From Yamagishiella unicocca (taxonomy: Eukaryota; Chlorophyta; Chlorophyceae; Chlamydomonadales; Volvocaceae), in contig BDSL01000024.1 in assembly GCA_003116995.1 (NCBI GenBank), positions 434,001-498,000 of the forward strand: DNA of 64,000 nt, in the 5' to 3' direction. The notes beneath the pieces are model-generated. The model searched no databases. It saw only the letters and a list, made by a program, of their open reading frames with translations, and was not told the DNA's origin. Position numbers and translations under genes: made by a program. Shown piece after piece: positions 44,725-62,696 of the stretch. How positions within the stretch are numbered: the first letter of the stretch is position 1; each line of letters starts with the position of its first letter.

Positions 44725-46860
44725 TATCGCCCGGCAGGTGAGGGAGTGGTGGGATGCGCTTTGGAATGCCTGAAAACGTGATTGGATTTGTCGCTATCCG
44801 AGCCCTTCGGAGAACTGCTGCTGCTGCTGCTGCTGCTCCTCAAATGGGCGGCCAAGTGAGTTACAAGGAGATAAAGTGACTGAGCGGTGTGGACCGGTGC
44901 ATATGTTTACGTTTATGTTTATGGATGGAGCATCAGCTGCGAGCTCGATGGCTGCTGTCGCAGATGGGATAACAACAACGACGTCTTCGGCATGGGTCTG
45001 ACGCGCGGCGCTTTGGACGTCGCCCGCGAGTTGATGTCTTTTGTATCACACAGCGCTTTGTCTTGGCATCCAGCGGTGTGCGAGGCAGCAATGTGCCTAG
45101 ATCGTACGGTTCCTAGGGCTTGCTAACACGAAGTGAACGCTTTTGGAGTCCCCAATATTAGCAAATCCTGGTGACTCTGGCAACCCTGAGAATCCTGGCC
45201 ACATTGGTTGCAACAATAAATGCAACCCTTTTAAGTTTGCAAAACGCAACTTTCCGATTTCAAGCCCCACACAGAACATAATGCAAACATTTTTAAGCCA
45301 TATGGTACGTCTGTCGACTACGCCAGCAGCTCGAAGCAATAGTAGGCCAACCAACTACGCGTGGCAGCGATTGACTTCATTCCAGCTTGCTCCAGCCCGA
45401 TCCGTCGTCGGCGCAACCCTTGGGGATCAAAATGGGCGTGCCTAGTTGTGCAGGACAATCGTTGCCGGGACTAGGTCGGGACGGCGGCGGCGTCGCCTTG
45501 CGTACAACGTCGTACAGAGTTTTAGTGAGTAAATTTGGGCTGTTTTTGAGGAGTAGCATTACGCCGATTGGGGTCCTGTTATTTTGTGCGTGTTGTATGT
45601 GAAGGCCATGCCGGTTCCATTTTTTCCTGTTTCCCAGCAGACCTGTGATACGCCTTCCCGGCTGTTCCCGCCTGTTCCCGCCGCCCGCGCAACGAGCGAC
45701 CCACGGGTCGTCTTGAAGCGGCCTGCTGCAACAATACAAAGCAAAGCTAATACAAACTAGTTCGAGCGAAACCAGTCTGACTGCTTCATTGGTATCAACC
45801 GAAGCGCCAAACGTCTCACCAGCAAGCCACGGCAAGCCAGCAACTAGGCTGTTCGTGTTTTTTTGGTTCAGTCGGAACGGACACACCTACTCACTGTAAG
45901 GTCAAGAGTTACGCTGGCAATGTCGATGAAGTCTGTGTGCAAGTGTGCTCGTTCAAGACGATATGTTATCCTGATGCGTGGACGATTGCATTTAATCAAC
46001 ATTCCTCGGTGCTTAGGGATGCCGTGTATCAGGTATCGGCAGCTGTGGGTCGTCGAACATCCGCTGTTGAAAATAGGCAACGTCCTTGGACTCTTCGAGC
46101 GATTGCTGCCAATGCCCAAAGCGAGTCCGTGGCCGGCCGTGACCGGCCAGATCTGCCTTCTCAGGTGTCCTATCTCTGGAAGGCTTTGCACACCATTAGG
46201 ACGTCCCTTGTGTCCCGCTTCTGCGGTCTCGGTGCCCTTCGGCGTGTGATGTGCGTGTCCTGTCCGTGGGGGATGGATCATTTTTTGGGACGGCTCCACT
46301 GGTCTCGTCCTGCAGACGAGAGCGTTCTGGCGCAGGGTTTCCACCTGCGGTGCTCGGGGCCCACAGTCCACACAAAAATGACCATTATTGCAGACCCAAC
46401 AAACGCCATGGCGCTACAAAATCTTAAAGGGTTGCAATTCGGATCGTAAGTGTCAGTTTTCACTACAGTGTCGTATCGGACCTACGGGTGTCAGTTTGAA
46501 TTGTGCGCTGACAAGGTATCACCACTCAGCAGCCACGAAGTATTGTGTAGCCCCAACTACTTTCCGTTTTATAATGCCGAGGAGGGACAAACCTTTTGGA
46601 GTGGAACGGACTTGCAGCATTTAACTTTATTCGAAGACATTGTTGACAAAGTTCCCAATCATATGGTATAGCAAACGTGTGGAAGGCTCGACGTTGGCAA
46701 ATTATGCGTAGTAGCGCTGCGCGGGAATGCGGCCCCCCTTGCACTTGCGCTAGACCGGTCGATGATTACTTAGCGCGGAACGGGTAGAAATAAGGCGGCT
46801 AGCCTCACAGATTGGGAGCTATTTCGATTCATTTCGCCACGTGGGGCGCATTCAAGGACG
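44725..46860. promoter_or_regulatory. Divergent intergenic region between NmrA-like and MOC1 genes
   Basis: About 2.1 kb separating two outward-pointing starts; it must carry both promoters. It is less GC-rich than the flanking exons. A short (CTG)n run lies near 44817-44837. Open frames here (for example 45377-45886 on minus) show no motif I recognise and no splice chain. Confidence 0.4.
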
Positions 46861-51763
<4,903 letters not shown>

Positions 51764-53779
51764 GCGGCGGTGCGCTCTGGGCGAGCAAGCTGGGAGCGAG
51801 GGGTGATCAGCGTGGGACGGTCTCTGCGGAGGAGAGTAGAGTGGCATGAGCGGGATCACAGGCCGTGCCTAATCTGGCAAGCCGCAAGAGCGGTGTAGTT
51901 GGCGGTCTGGTCCTATCTATGAGGATCTATCACCCAACCTGACTGGGAGGGGATAAGGAGCAGGACTGTAGTTGGGGTCCAGGACGGGCGTTGATTACTA
52001 ATTGTGACTACCTGCAATGCCTTCATGGGATTACGTATTAGGTTACCCGGTGAGCTGCCCAGGTGGGGGGGGGGGCGCAAGAAAAAAACCCGTGGGGGCG
52101 GGAGAGTGGTTTTGCCCTAGATGTATGACATGTGGACGGCGACGCTGCAGTCTCCCGTCAGCATCTGCGCTTCCTGTACGTAAGCGACTTGCTTCCCTTT
52201 CCAGGCCGCCTCTTTTCTACTGATCACGACCCGGCCCACAGTATGCTGCATATATCCATGCGGTGGCAAATAGGGGAAATGCAGGAGACGTACGAGGACG
52301 GCACACAAGCAAAAACATTGCTGATACACATTTGGTTGGTGATTGAGGATGTGGTGATGTGATGATGGTAAATGGCGACCCTTGTTCCCTTGGCATTGCG
52401 TGGTTGCGCTTTCGAGGTACACCATGGCATGCCTCGGAACAGGTTCCCCGAATCTCGGCCTGGTGGGTCTCGTTTCGTCATCTTTGTATCCTTCAGCGTC
52501 GGGCGATGTGCCCGATGGCTCCACCTTTCGGTCTGGAGCCCACTGCAGCAGTTACCACTAAAAGACTAAATGCTGAGGATCAAGCAGTCACCGAGCGCTT
52601 GGGTAAAACACGCTGTAACACAATAGCAGGCAATGACTGAGCGCATGGGAGCCCTCTGTAACGAGTACGACATAATACGACGACGCAGACCCGAGCGCAT
52701 GAGTAATATAACACAGCAATGCTCGCTTCGTCCAGTCGCCACTGCTTGGATGGTTCACACGGTTGCCGCTGCTGCTGAAGGTTTGACTGGACGCCGCCGT
52801 CACACGTCTTGCTCCTAACGTCCCAAAGCGGTCCTCGCACGTGGGCGCGAAAGGCAACCCGCGTCATCAGTTTGGTGCCTTTCGGTGCGCGGCGCAGTGC
52901 GGTGGTGGGAAGCTTAATGAGGGGCGCTCGCTCATGCCCTTACACACATGCATGGCATCAAACCTCGTCAAGACTCGTGGCGACGAAGACCACTGGCGAC
53001 GCGAACGCATTCGGTCCAACCTCGCTCCATCCGCAAGCCGTTCCGACCAAGAAGCTGACATGCATTGTACAGGCAACGAACACGAACTCTCCCCTTTTCG
53101 TTACTGCAAGATCAGCCCGGAGCGCCCCCATCTGCAACAAAGGAATAAAGCCAACCACAAAAAGCCATTCAAGAAGACGTGGTCATTTAAAGTAGGGAAC
53201 ACGATAAGAGGTTCCGGTATGTCGCAGTTGGTTAAACAGCAGGCACGTCTGTTGAGCGACCGTTAAACCCAATCTCTGGAACCATGGCATGGACGAGACA
53301 CGCTGTACACTGTTGGCAAGGCGTGTTGGGTCGTCGCGCTCTGGGCAGATGCAAATAAAGCAAACAAACGAATACGAACTCCTGGATCCATCCATCCCTG
53401 TCCGACTGCTGCCGCCGAACGAAATGGACACCGCCCCGCCCCCCTTGCGCTCTGCCGGCAGCAGTGTTCGGGCCACAGCGACACTGGCGCAACGTAACAT
53501 GCTCACTCTCACGGCAGTACACCACCAGAGTGAGACTGTAACCGCCGCGTGGCTCGCTGCTGGATGCCCCAGCAACAGCAGCAGCGACGGCCGTGTCCTC
53601 AGACACCCCTTACCCGCCGTACCCACCGTACGCAAACCGCACACATACACACACACGCACACAGGCACACACACAGGCACATACACGGGCCCCATAAGAT
53701 GACGTAGCAGGTACGTCTCTCGCTCATTCGTCCTGCGTTCCAAACGTGTGCGATGCCTCGCATCCCATCCCATCAACCA

Positions 53780-53925
53780 TCAACCAACACCAAGCCACCG
53801 GACGCGCCAGCACCGGAACCCTACCCACACCCACCACATCAACCAACACCAAGCCACCGGACGCGCCAGCACCGGGACCCTACCCACACCCACCACATCA
53901 ACCAACACCAAGCCACCCATCCGCC
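53780..53925. repeat. Tandem repeat of about 59 bp
   Basis: CAACCAACACCAAGCCACCG plus GACGCGCCAGCACCGG occurs twice and starts a third time. Confidence 0.88.
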
Positions 53926-54070
53926 GCTCGCGCACCCGCCACCCGAGGGCTCAAACGCCGGCGAGCCACTACAGAAAGCCGTCTTGGCAACAACGGCGCC
54001 GACGCATACCAGGCACAACCTATATACATGGAGGTGTCGAGGTGCGCACCCGTGTTGACGTTTGCACCAC

Positions 54071-54173
54071 GTGCCGGAGGGGTTAGCGCCCTCCCTGGAG
54101 GCATCCTGCGACATCTGGACGCAGTGCCCTCCCTGGAGGCATCCTGCGACAAGCGCCCTCCCTGGAGGCGTCC
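54071..54173. repeat. Short direct repeats
   Basis: GCCCTCCCTGGAGGCATCCT, followed by GCGACA, recurs at about 54088 and 54127, with a third shortened copy at about 54155. Confidence 0.8.
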
Positions 54174-56468
54174 GTCACACGCGGCCTGACGCACCGACCT
54201 GCGCGCCTAGGTCACTACCAGCGCAGCAAGGCAGGGCAGCCACAGCAAGGCAGGTGACGAACCTCTGCAAACCTCGCGAAGCTCACCGATTCCAACGAAC
54301 CCACACAGCCCACGCGGAAAAAGAAAACCCACTACTGTACGACGCCGCCTCCCTGGACCGGCAGGTCAAACAAGAATAGACTAGACTCTCACTTGGCCTT
54401 AAATGCGGCCAGACAGGCAGACAGACAGACAGACAGACTGCGGACGCTTCCCCAAAGGGGGAGCGCGAGATTTTTGGTTCGCCAGAAAGGTTGTGTTTCA
54501 TTCACCAGCGGCGGCAACAGCAGCGGCGGCAACGCCAGCGGCGGCAAGGCCAGCACCAGGAGAAGCATCAGCACCAGCAAAAGCACCAGCAAAAGCACTT
54601 TATGACGATATATTCGTTCCATGTCTTTCACCCTTGGCGATTAAAAAGCTAATCAACTCATACGCATTGTATGTCATGGCAAGGCCAGGATGAGGCAGCA
54701 CGGACTCGGCAGCAGCCACCGGTAGGTAGACGCGCGGCATCCGCACGCTGGCGCAGCGCGCCGCCCCTCCTTTGCTGCCGTACACCGCAAAAAAGACGAG
54801 CGTTACGGCGCCCACCAAAGCCAATAACGGCTGGCGAGAGCCCTGACGCAACGCCCTGCGGCGCTTGCACAGGCCGCATGGGCCGCGCAGCAACAGCGAG
54901 TCCCGAGCCACCCCGCTTGCTTGAGGACGTCCGGTTGGAGCCACACGAGCAATAGACGTGCGATGCCGCCGCGCCAGCCACGGCCGCCGCGGGTCAAATA
55001 AAACCCTAGCTACCCACACAGGCGCACACGGCGGGCACGGTGCGTGCCGCAAAACATAAGCCCCGATTGTCACCGCGTTGCGTGCTGCTGCGCGCTTCCT
55101 TGGGGCTGTTTGCGCCCCATGTGGGAAACACAGTGCACAACGACGTGTAGTTGTACGAACAAACGTGCGTGCCTGCGGGGCCACGTCATCCTGACGTCAT
55201 CACCGCAGGTACGACACAGAGCTACGTAGTCTCGACGCGCAATATACACACTCGCAACGACGCCACCGCACCTAAAAGAGGGTGGTTTCAAGCCGATCTA
55301 TATGTACGGCACACACATATATATATGGGGTACGAACGGACGAGGTCGTGTCACGTCATCCCGCCCGTCACCCCGCCCAGCCGGCAACTGTAAACATACA
55401 TCCGCCGCAAGACGCACCGCAAGGGTCGGTGCGGCGGGCTAGATCCTCGCCCTACCGCCGTTACACATACAAAGTAGAGCGCGGCGAGAGGGGCGAGGGC
55501 GTGATCGTGACGATGAGGTTAGAGGGACACGATAGTCGGCGCTAGTTCACGACAGAACAGACGAACGAGACGAAAAGAATCCAACCCAAGTTCTACTGGA
55601 CCAGGGGAGGCACCTCAGCCGCCCAGCAGGCGAGTGGGTGCCGGTCACGGACCAAATCACGTGACACAGCGAGTTGCCCCTCACATATCCCCAACCCCTA
55701 AAAGGCAACACGAGGCGCGTGGTCCACGCTCCTCCGTCCCCCCTTCCCCCAAAAACACCGGAAGCCGCCACACTGCTGCGCGCCTCTCCCCCTCCTACCT
55801 ACCAACCCAATCCTATGTAACAAAATCGTGCTTACTATTATTCAGAAGCGTCAACCTCGTGTGGCCAAGAAAGGCCTTCCTGGCATCGACAACACCTACA
55901 ACCCACACGCCGCCAAGCATTCCAGGTAGGCCCCCCTCCGGAGCACCGCTGGCGAAACGGTAACCGAAACGGTAACCACCCCGGGCATCGCGGCCACCCT
56001 GTGGCCCTGCTCCAAACAGCGCCGCCCCTGCTCCGGTGCCTCCGAGCCCTTCGCGCCCCACAAAGCCGCTCCCTCAACGAGCGAGCCAAATGAGGGCGGA
56101 GCCTCGGCAGGCCCGGCAAGGCGCTTGCTCCCATCTTGTTCAAGTGTTCTCCACCACCGCTCACCTCCTCCTCACTCCCTGCTCGCACCAGACCCACGGG
56201 AGCTCACCGTGCGCGCAGATGCACTCGAAAGGCACCGTACGGCACTGTACGGCACTACCTATACAGCACTGCACTGTACGGCGCTGTACTGCACGGTACT
56301 TTAGTACTGTACTGCACGGCTCACCGGCCCTCCAAACAGTGCTCGCGCGAATAACCGCATTATGCGTCCCCCACGACCCGACCCGACCCGACCCAACCCG
56401 ACAGTCAGGGCCTAGCCGCCATCCTCCAGCATCATCCGGCCCGGGCAAGCAAGCAAGCGGGCTCGCTC

Positions 56469-56604
56469 GTGCCAGGCTGGCGACACCACCGACCTGCGCC
56501 CCGTGCCAGGCTGGCGACACCACCGACCTGCGCCCCGTGCCAGGCTGGCGACACCACCGACCTGCGCCCCGTGTCAGGCTGGCGACACCACCGACCTGCG
56601 CCCC
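56469..56604. repeat. 34-bp tandem repeat, 4 copies
   Basis: GTGCCAGGCTGGCGACACCA followed by CCGACCTGCGCCCC; units begin at 56469, 56503, 56537 and 56571. They lie about 60 bp beyond the stop codon of the RWP-RK gene, so they are probably in its 3' UTR. Confidence 0.93.
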
Positions 56605-56659
56605 GCCGCGCCGACCTCTTAAACGAAATCCCTAAGAGCGGCACGGCTGCGGTTCATCC

Positions 56660-59600
56660 TCATTCCATCAACAGCCAGTCCAAGCTACCCAATATGGCAC
56701 CGCATCCGCCGTCGCCCGCGCCGCCGCCGCCACCGCCGCCCCCACCAGCCTGGTTGGCGCTATGGTACGGCGGGGGCGTGTCCCAGCAGCTGCCGCCGGC
56801 GCCGCCAGGGGCGGCTGCCGAGGAAGCGGGGGCTGCAGCACTGGGAGGGCCAGTGGCGTCCATGGCAAAGGCGGAGAAGGTCGAGAAGGCACGCCAGGCT
56901 TCGGTCTTTACAGCATTCTGCTGCGCTGGGTCCGAGCCGGGAGAGGCCCGGAAGCTGGGCGATTGGGTATGTGCAGCGGGAGCGGTGCCGCTGCCGCCAA
57001 CAAAGCCGCCGCCGCCGCCGCCGCCACCGCCACCGAAGCCGCCTCCCCAGCCACCGCCAGAGGGCGCAACATCGCCCATGCCCGGCAGGGGATGCAGACC
57101 AGTGCCCAATGGCCCCAGAGCCCCAGGAGAAGGTGAAGGCGACCAATTCATGGCGCCAGTCGTGACGGCGCGGCCGGGCAAGTCCTCATTTGCGTTGCTG
57201 GGCCGCGCCAGGCCCGCCCCACCGCCGCCGCCACCGCCGCCACCACCACCACCGCCGCCGCCGCCGGCGGTGCCGTTGAAGAACCCGCCGCCGCCACCGC
57301 CGCCGCTGCTGCTCACGCGAAACTCAGCCGCGAAGGACGCGGCGTTTGTGGTAGCGGTAGCGCTGGCAGGGCCAGGGGAGGCGCGCAGCTGGTGGTTCGC
57401 GTCAGCACCGCCGCTGACTGGCTCGTCCAACATGCTTTCCCGCTTCACTCGGCCGCTGTACGTACTGCCTGGGGCGTTTGGATTGCCTGGCTGTACGCCC
57501 GCAGGCGGCGATGGCCCCCTGCGGTGTAAGCCGTCCATATGATGTTGCTGTTGCTGTTGCTGCTGCTGCAGATGGCGCTGCCGCTGCTGGTGCTGAAGCA
57601 GTTGCAGATGGTACTGCTGCCGGTGCTGCTGCTCGTCCAGGCGCGCCTGCATCGAGGATGCGCCGAAGGACGCGCGCTGCGGCAACGGGGTCTGTTGCTG
57701 CTGCTGCTGCTGCTGGCTCATCATGTACTGCATGCGCATTTGCTCGTGCTGCTGCTCCTGCTGCTGCTCCTGCTGCTGCTGGCGCAGGCTCTGCATGTGC
57801 CGCTGCTGCTGCTGCTGTTCGTACTCCTGCTGCTGCTGCTGCAGCTGCGCTTGGCGCTGCTGCAGCTGCTGCTGTTGCTCCCGCCGCAGCATACCCACCT
57901 CCTGCTGCTGCTGCTGCTGCGCCTGCGCCGCGAAAGAGGAGCCGCCCGAGGCGGGGCTCATCCTCGCCTCGACGCCAAACCAAGGCGTAGGCACGCCCCC
58001 AGCCATACACGCCTCGAAGCGCAGAGTTGCGTGCCCGCCACCGCCTCCGGAGGCCGCAGTGAACGACAGCGCGCCGCTGGTGCGACTCTGCCTGGGCGGC
58101 AGCAGGCTGGCAGGTGGCAAGTAGGAGCCGTCCACGGAGTGGACTCGTGCGCGGGCGCCATCATTCAGGCCGCTGAGGCTGGGGCCGTTGCTGTAGGGCG
58201 CGCCGCCACTGGTGGTACGGCCGCCGCCGCCGGCGCTGCCGTAGTAGATAGGAGGGGGCGCGGAGGTCTGTGCGCGGTGGGGGCCGGGGGGGGGGCGGCG
58301 AGGTGGAGGGTCAAGGGGGTGTGGCTGAGGGCAGGCAGCAGCGAGTGGGCGGTAACAATACACGGATGGAAGTGTGCTGTAGGGAGGAAGACTCGCAAGG
58401 TGGTTAGCGAGGGGGCTGCATTGCAATGATGATAAACCATATAACGAACCCCACGACCACCGTTCGCGGTAAAACCTAAAACCAAAAACCTAAAACCTAA
58501 GGCCTAAAACCAAAAACCTATACCCCTGAGGGTTGATACCGGAAGCTTAAGATCCTTGTCCCCCAAGCAACAGTCCTCGCTGAAACCTTCCTCGCCTTCC
58601 TCGCTGGAACCTTCCTCGCCTTCCTCCGGGAACCTTCCTCGCCTTCCTCGCTGGAACCTTCCTCGCCTTCCCGGGAACCTTCCTCGCCTTCCTCCGGGCA
58701 ACCAACCTACCACAACCGCGCGGCGCCGCATCCCCGCCTGCCTGCCCCGTCAACACTACACCACCCAACGCCGCCGCCGCCGTCCGCTCTCCGAAACCCA
58801 CCATTCCATCCGATCCCAGCCAAGCGCGCGGACATCCATTACCAACCAGGCGGGGGCCCACCTGTCTGGGCAGCTGCTGGGCCGTGACCCGTGGGTCGCC
58901 GGTCGAGGAGCAACGCGGCGGCGGGCAGCTCGTGTTGACGACGCCGTGGGAGTACGGCACACTGGCCTTGCCGCCGCCGTCGGCGCCCGAATCCGTGACG
59001 CCGCCGCCCACGCCAGCTCCCGGGAAGCCGAGGCCGGCGCCGATGCTGCCAGCGGAGCTCGGCCCCAGCGCGGTGGAGCCCAGACTCGGGGACATGTGCA
59101 CTTCGCTGCCGTACTGCTGCTGGGATGGCAGGTTTGGCACCGGACACGCGGCCGAGGGGGGGTGCGCGGCCGGCCACAGTGAGTTCATCGACCCAGAGTG
59201 CTTTATGCCGCCGTTGTTGCTGCCGTACATCCGGCCCGCGGCGGCGGTGGCGGCGGCGCCGCCGTCACCCTCCGCCGCCGCGCTGCCGCCGCCGCCGTCG
59301 GGCGCAGAGAGCGGGTGCGGCCAGCCGACCCCAGGCAGCGGGTGCTGAGCGCCGTTGGTCTCGTCCGTTATTCCAAAACTAGGCCTCCGCGCGTATTCGC
59401 GCTGCTGCTGCTCCCACTGCTGCTGCAGCAAGTGCTGCTGCTGCTGATGTTGCTGCTGGTCGCGGTGCAGGTAGTAGCTGAAGGCCGCGCTGCTGGACCC
59501 GGGAGTTAGCCCGGGGTGCATGGCACCAGTGACGAAGGGCCCCAGAAGACGGTCCTGTCCGCCACTCGGAACGGAGAGCCGGTCCACAGCGGCCAGCTGC

Positions 59601-62600
59601 TGCGGCAGGGACCCCGTCAGGGAGTCAGCCCGGCTTGCAGGGCCGGCACTGCCGGTGTAGCTGCTGCCTCTGCCGAAGACCACACCGCCTTCGCCGCCGG
59701 GCACTGCATCGCCGTTGGAAGCGCCGCCAATGCCGCCAATGCCGCCGCCGAAAGAGCTGCGATCGGCGCATGCCTGGATACCGCCGCCGCCGCCGCCGGC
59801 CCAAGAGGCGACCAAGCGGCCGTCAGCTCCGCCGCCGCCACCGCTGAGCACGGTGCCAGCCGCGATGGACGTTGTCGTAAACATCGACGAGGATGGCAGG
59901 GGAGCTGTGGTGGCGGTGAAGGATGACGGCGCGGGCGAGGCGAGGGCGCTGAGAGGCGGGTGGGAGACGTCGGTAAGGGAGCCGCCACCGCCGCCACCGC
60001 CGCCGCCGCTGAAGCTGTGCTCCTGAAAGCCCGAGATGCGGCGCTTGCGGGCGCTGGCAGAAGACGACGCGTGGATGTGCTTCGTCTTGTGGTAGTACTG
60101 CGGAGGACGGAGGGGCATCGGAGGGGCGCCGGAGGGGCGATGAAGGAGGAGTGTGCAGGGCGTGGGTTGGGACGGAACCGTGGGTAGGGAGCCAGGAGCT
60201 GGTTTGGGTGCCTTTGTGGCTGGTACGAGCGAGCAAGTGGTGCTCTTTGCAGCGGTCGGGATCCATCACTCGGCATCATGTGGTATCTTGGCACACGAGC
60301 TAACTAACCAACCAGACGCCCGAGTAGCTCGCTGCGGCACGCAAAGGAAAATAACTAGGCATGGCTCGCGCGCCTGGGGAGCATTGGAGTGCTGGTGTGG
60401 ATCGGACGGACGCGCCAAGGCAGCGCGCGGCCGCCGCCGCCCAGGCCACTGCGTAATGCTACTGCCATACTTCCACAGCGCCCGTCGCACTTGGGTTCAA
60501 TGCAACATCCTTAGCATTTGCATCCTTTGCATTTTCAATGCAAGACTTTAAAAACCTCGGAAGAAAGCAAAGACGGCTCCAGGGAGCGTAACGCACGCGA
60601 CACGCGACTCTAGCCCTCCCCCCTTCCTCACCTTCGCGCGTCCAGGTGTCCGAAGACTATGCGCCAGCCACACTTCCCATGTCGAGTAACCCGTCCTTTT
60701 CTGTAACCCACCCTCACCCAGTCGAGTTACCGGTTCTTTAATTGTAACCCCTCACCTTGAGCTTGTACTTGGCCTGTCGGATCTCATCCAGGCGCGCGTC
60801 GATGGTGTGATCTGGGTTGGCCTGGACCGCCGAGATCTCCACCGCGATCTGCTGCAAGATCCTCTGTGTGGGCGGGATCGAAAGGGCGGGGGACAGGGGC
60901 TCAAGATCCCATACAAGGTCACTAAGAAGGTAACCTTTTTGGACATACGAGATCCCTGCTCGGGCTCGGGGTTAGGCTCGGCGGTCACCACATACACTGA
61001 CTGCCCCGAAATCCATCCCCTAACGGGCATTCTACCCAGCTCCATATCGACTGCTGCAGTGAAACGTGCGGACCAGGGTCCTGAGGCGATTAGGAAACCA
61101 TCTAGGGAATGGGCAGTGGATGGGCAGTGGATGCATGGAGTCCCTGGCTGTGTCAGCTGCCCCGCTGCATCCACTGCCCATTCCCTAGATGGTTTCCTAA
61201 TCGCCTCAGGACCCTGGTCCGCACGCTTCACTGTGGGGCACGGAACGGCACCTCTTCTTCATATCCTCCAAGCTGTTCGGCGCCGACCCTCACCTGCTTA
61301 TCCACGAACTTCATGTTCTTGTCGTTGCGGATAGTGTCCTGCTGGCAAAGAAGTTCCGGGAAGGGACAAGCAGCGCGTTACCACGCTATCGCGGCAGGAC
61401 AGTGATCTGTGGTGTTGTATCCGTTACTCTGTCAGGAAGGACACGCTGGAAGCTTCTCAGCGGCCCTGCAGAGGATTTTGCCAGACCTATCGGGCCAATT
61501 TCTTTGCGCGAGCGGTTTGAGGACGGTCAGCGGCAGTTCAGCGGCAGTTCAGCGGCAGTTCCCAGCCAAAACCGTAAAGATCGGATCCTTCCTGCACGTC
61601 GCGGCGACAAGCGACAATATATTCAAATATTTACGATAAAACATTTCTTATTCCAAATGCATTTCGATTAGGTTTGCCACAGGTTGCGCTCGGGGCTCCA
61701 CATGGACGCGCCGGCCACGGCCGACCCAGATCGCGCACCGCGCCGCACCTGCAGATTGTTGAGGCTGGATAGCTTGCGGTGGGGCCAGCGGAGGACGTTG
61801 TGCGCGCGGCAGCTGCGCTTGAGGCGAGACAGGCTGACGTTGAGGGCCTTGGCCGCCTCCTTGCTGGGCAGGTGGTATACCTGTGTGTGTGGAGGGGGGA
61901 GAGATTGCAGGAGGGCGGCGGAGGTGGTTGTGGAGGTGAGCGTAACACGGGGTAGAGAGCGTAACACGGCAACAGGCCCCCCCTTCCGAGGCATTGCTCC
62001 CCCCATGCAGGGAAGGTCGATCGTGCCGGGTGTGGGATGGATGGGGGCATGCGTTGGGGCGATGGAAGAGGCGGGACAATCTAAGCCAAGGTACGGCGAG
62101 TAGGCGGCATACGATTGGATGCGAAGGCAGAGGCGCACGCGGTGCCTCTGCAGTTGGTGGTGATGGCGGAGGAGGGATGCGTTGCGGGAGCGGAGGGAAA
62201 GGCGTGGGGGGAGGTAGGCGCCTTTTCTGACACCGAGGCTGGTCTCTGTGCCTGGCGCGAGGTGTTGTGCCAAACGCCTGGCTTCCGTGATCTGCCGGCT
62301 GCGGCATTGGCGTTTTTACGTCGGCACGTGCAGCAACCACATAGCACAAACAAGTCGCTGATGGAGTTTCACGAGGCGGTGTCCTAAATGCAGCTACTTC
62401 GGACTCACAGATTGAAGCTCCTGCAGGCTCAGCGCGTCATCCTGGCCTTCGGCGCCTTGATCGGCGTCTTCATTGTCGCTTGCTGACTCTTCTCGCGAGT
62501 CGCCCAAGAGGTGAAGAAGTACACCTCCGGAAGGCGCCCCCCGACCGCTAACTTTCAGCGGTGCTTGTCGCACGGACACGTCACAGGCTGCTGAAGCTGC

Positions 62601-62696
62601 TGTGGTTGACCCGCCGAGGCTGTGTCGCCTGACGTCGAGTGCTGCTGAGGCACGCTGGAAGCTGCGGCCTCCAGCCGGCAGTGTCCAGCCGTCCAT
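56660..62696 (-). CDS. RWP-RK domain transcription factor, large Gln/Gly-rich, 6 exons
   Basis: Predicted nuclear DNA-binding regulator; green-algal RWP-RK proteins include the mating-type factor MID and the nitrate regulator NIT2. Exons: 62409-62696, 61749-61880, 61294-61338, 60756-60863, 58862-60097, 56660-58267; each has a length divisible by three, so all introns are phase 0 (3417 nt, 1138 aa). The domain crosses exons 1-2: LSLQELQSVYHLPSKEAAK, then LNVSLSRLKRSC and RWPHRK at 127-132. A following helix-rich stretch (EISAVQANPDHTIDARLDEI, AKYKLK) may be a coiled coil. A basic cluster ARKRRISGFQEHSF is near 210. The remaining 900 residues are Gly/Ser/Gln-rich with long Gln runs, as in activation or phase-separating regions. 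No GAF or PB1 domain was seen, so it is not a canonical NLP. Start is the ATG at 62696, about 640 bp from the divergent right-edge gene. Confidence 0.87.
58465..58522. repeat. Degenerate telomere-like tract
   Basis: Repeats of AAAACCTAAAACC and CCAAAAACCTA in the RWP-RK intron 58268-58861. They are weaker matches to CCCTAAA than the tract at 39262. Confidence 0.6.
61059..61231. repeat. Inverted repeat with 63-bp arms (hairpin)
   Basis: Arms 61059-61121 and 61169-61231 are reverse complements at 62 of 63 positions, separated by 47 bp. The left arm ends with a duplicated 11-bp unit (TGGGCAGTGGA), so two registers of pairing are possible near the loop. It lies in the RWP-RK intron 60864-61293. 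Confidence 0.95.

Larger units (their letters stand above)
51764..56659. other. Convergent intergenic region, no supported gene
   Basis: About 4.9 kb between the stops of MOC1 (plus) and the RWP-RK gene (minus). Plus-strand TGTAA motifs near 52614 and 52657 could end MOC1 transcripts. Tandem repeats are at 53760-53925, 54071-54170 and 56469-56604. A minus-strand frame 54600-55184 has one plausible membrane segment (ALVGAVTLVFFAVYG), but I see no homology or splice support. Confidence 0.4.

Noticed and set aside
53183..53776. Minus-strand 197-aa frame
   Set aside because: It includes a translated CA repeat and has no conserved motif.
54600..55184. Minus-strand 194-aa frame with one hydrophobic segment
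   Set aside because: Arg/Cys-rich composition over most of its length, no homology I recognise, and no splice or initiation context; mentioned only in the intergenic note.
57478..58429. Plus-strand Leu-rich frames resembling membrane proteins
   Set aside because: They are antisense to CAG-coded Gln runs of the RWP-RK gene; CTG repeats read as poly-Leu.
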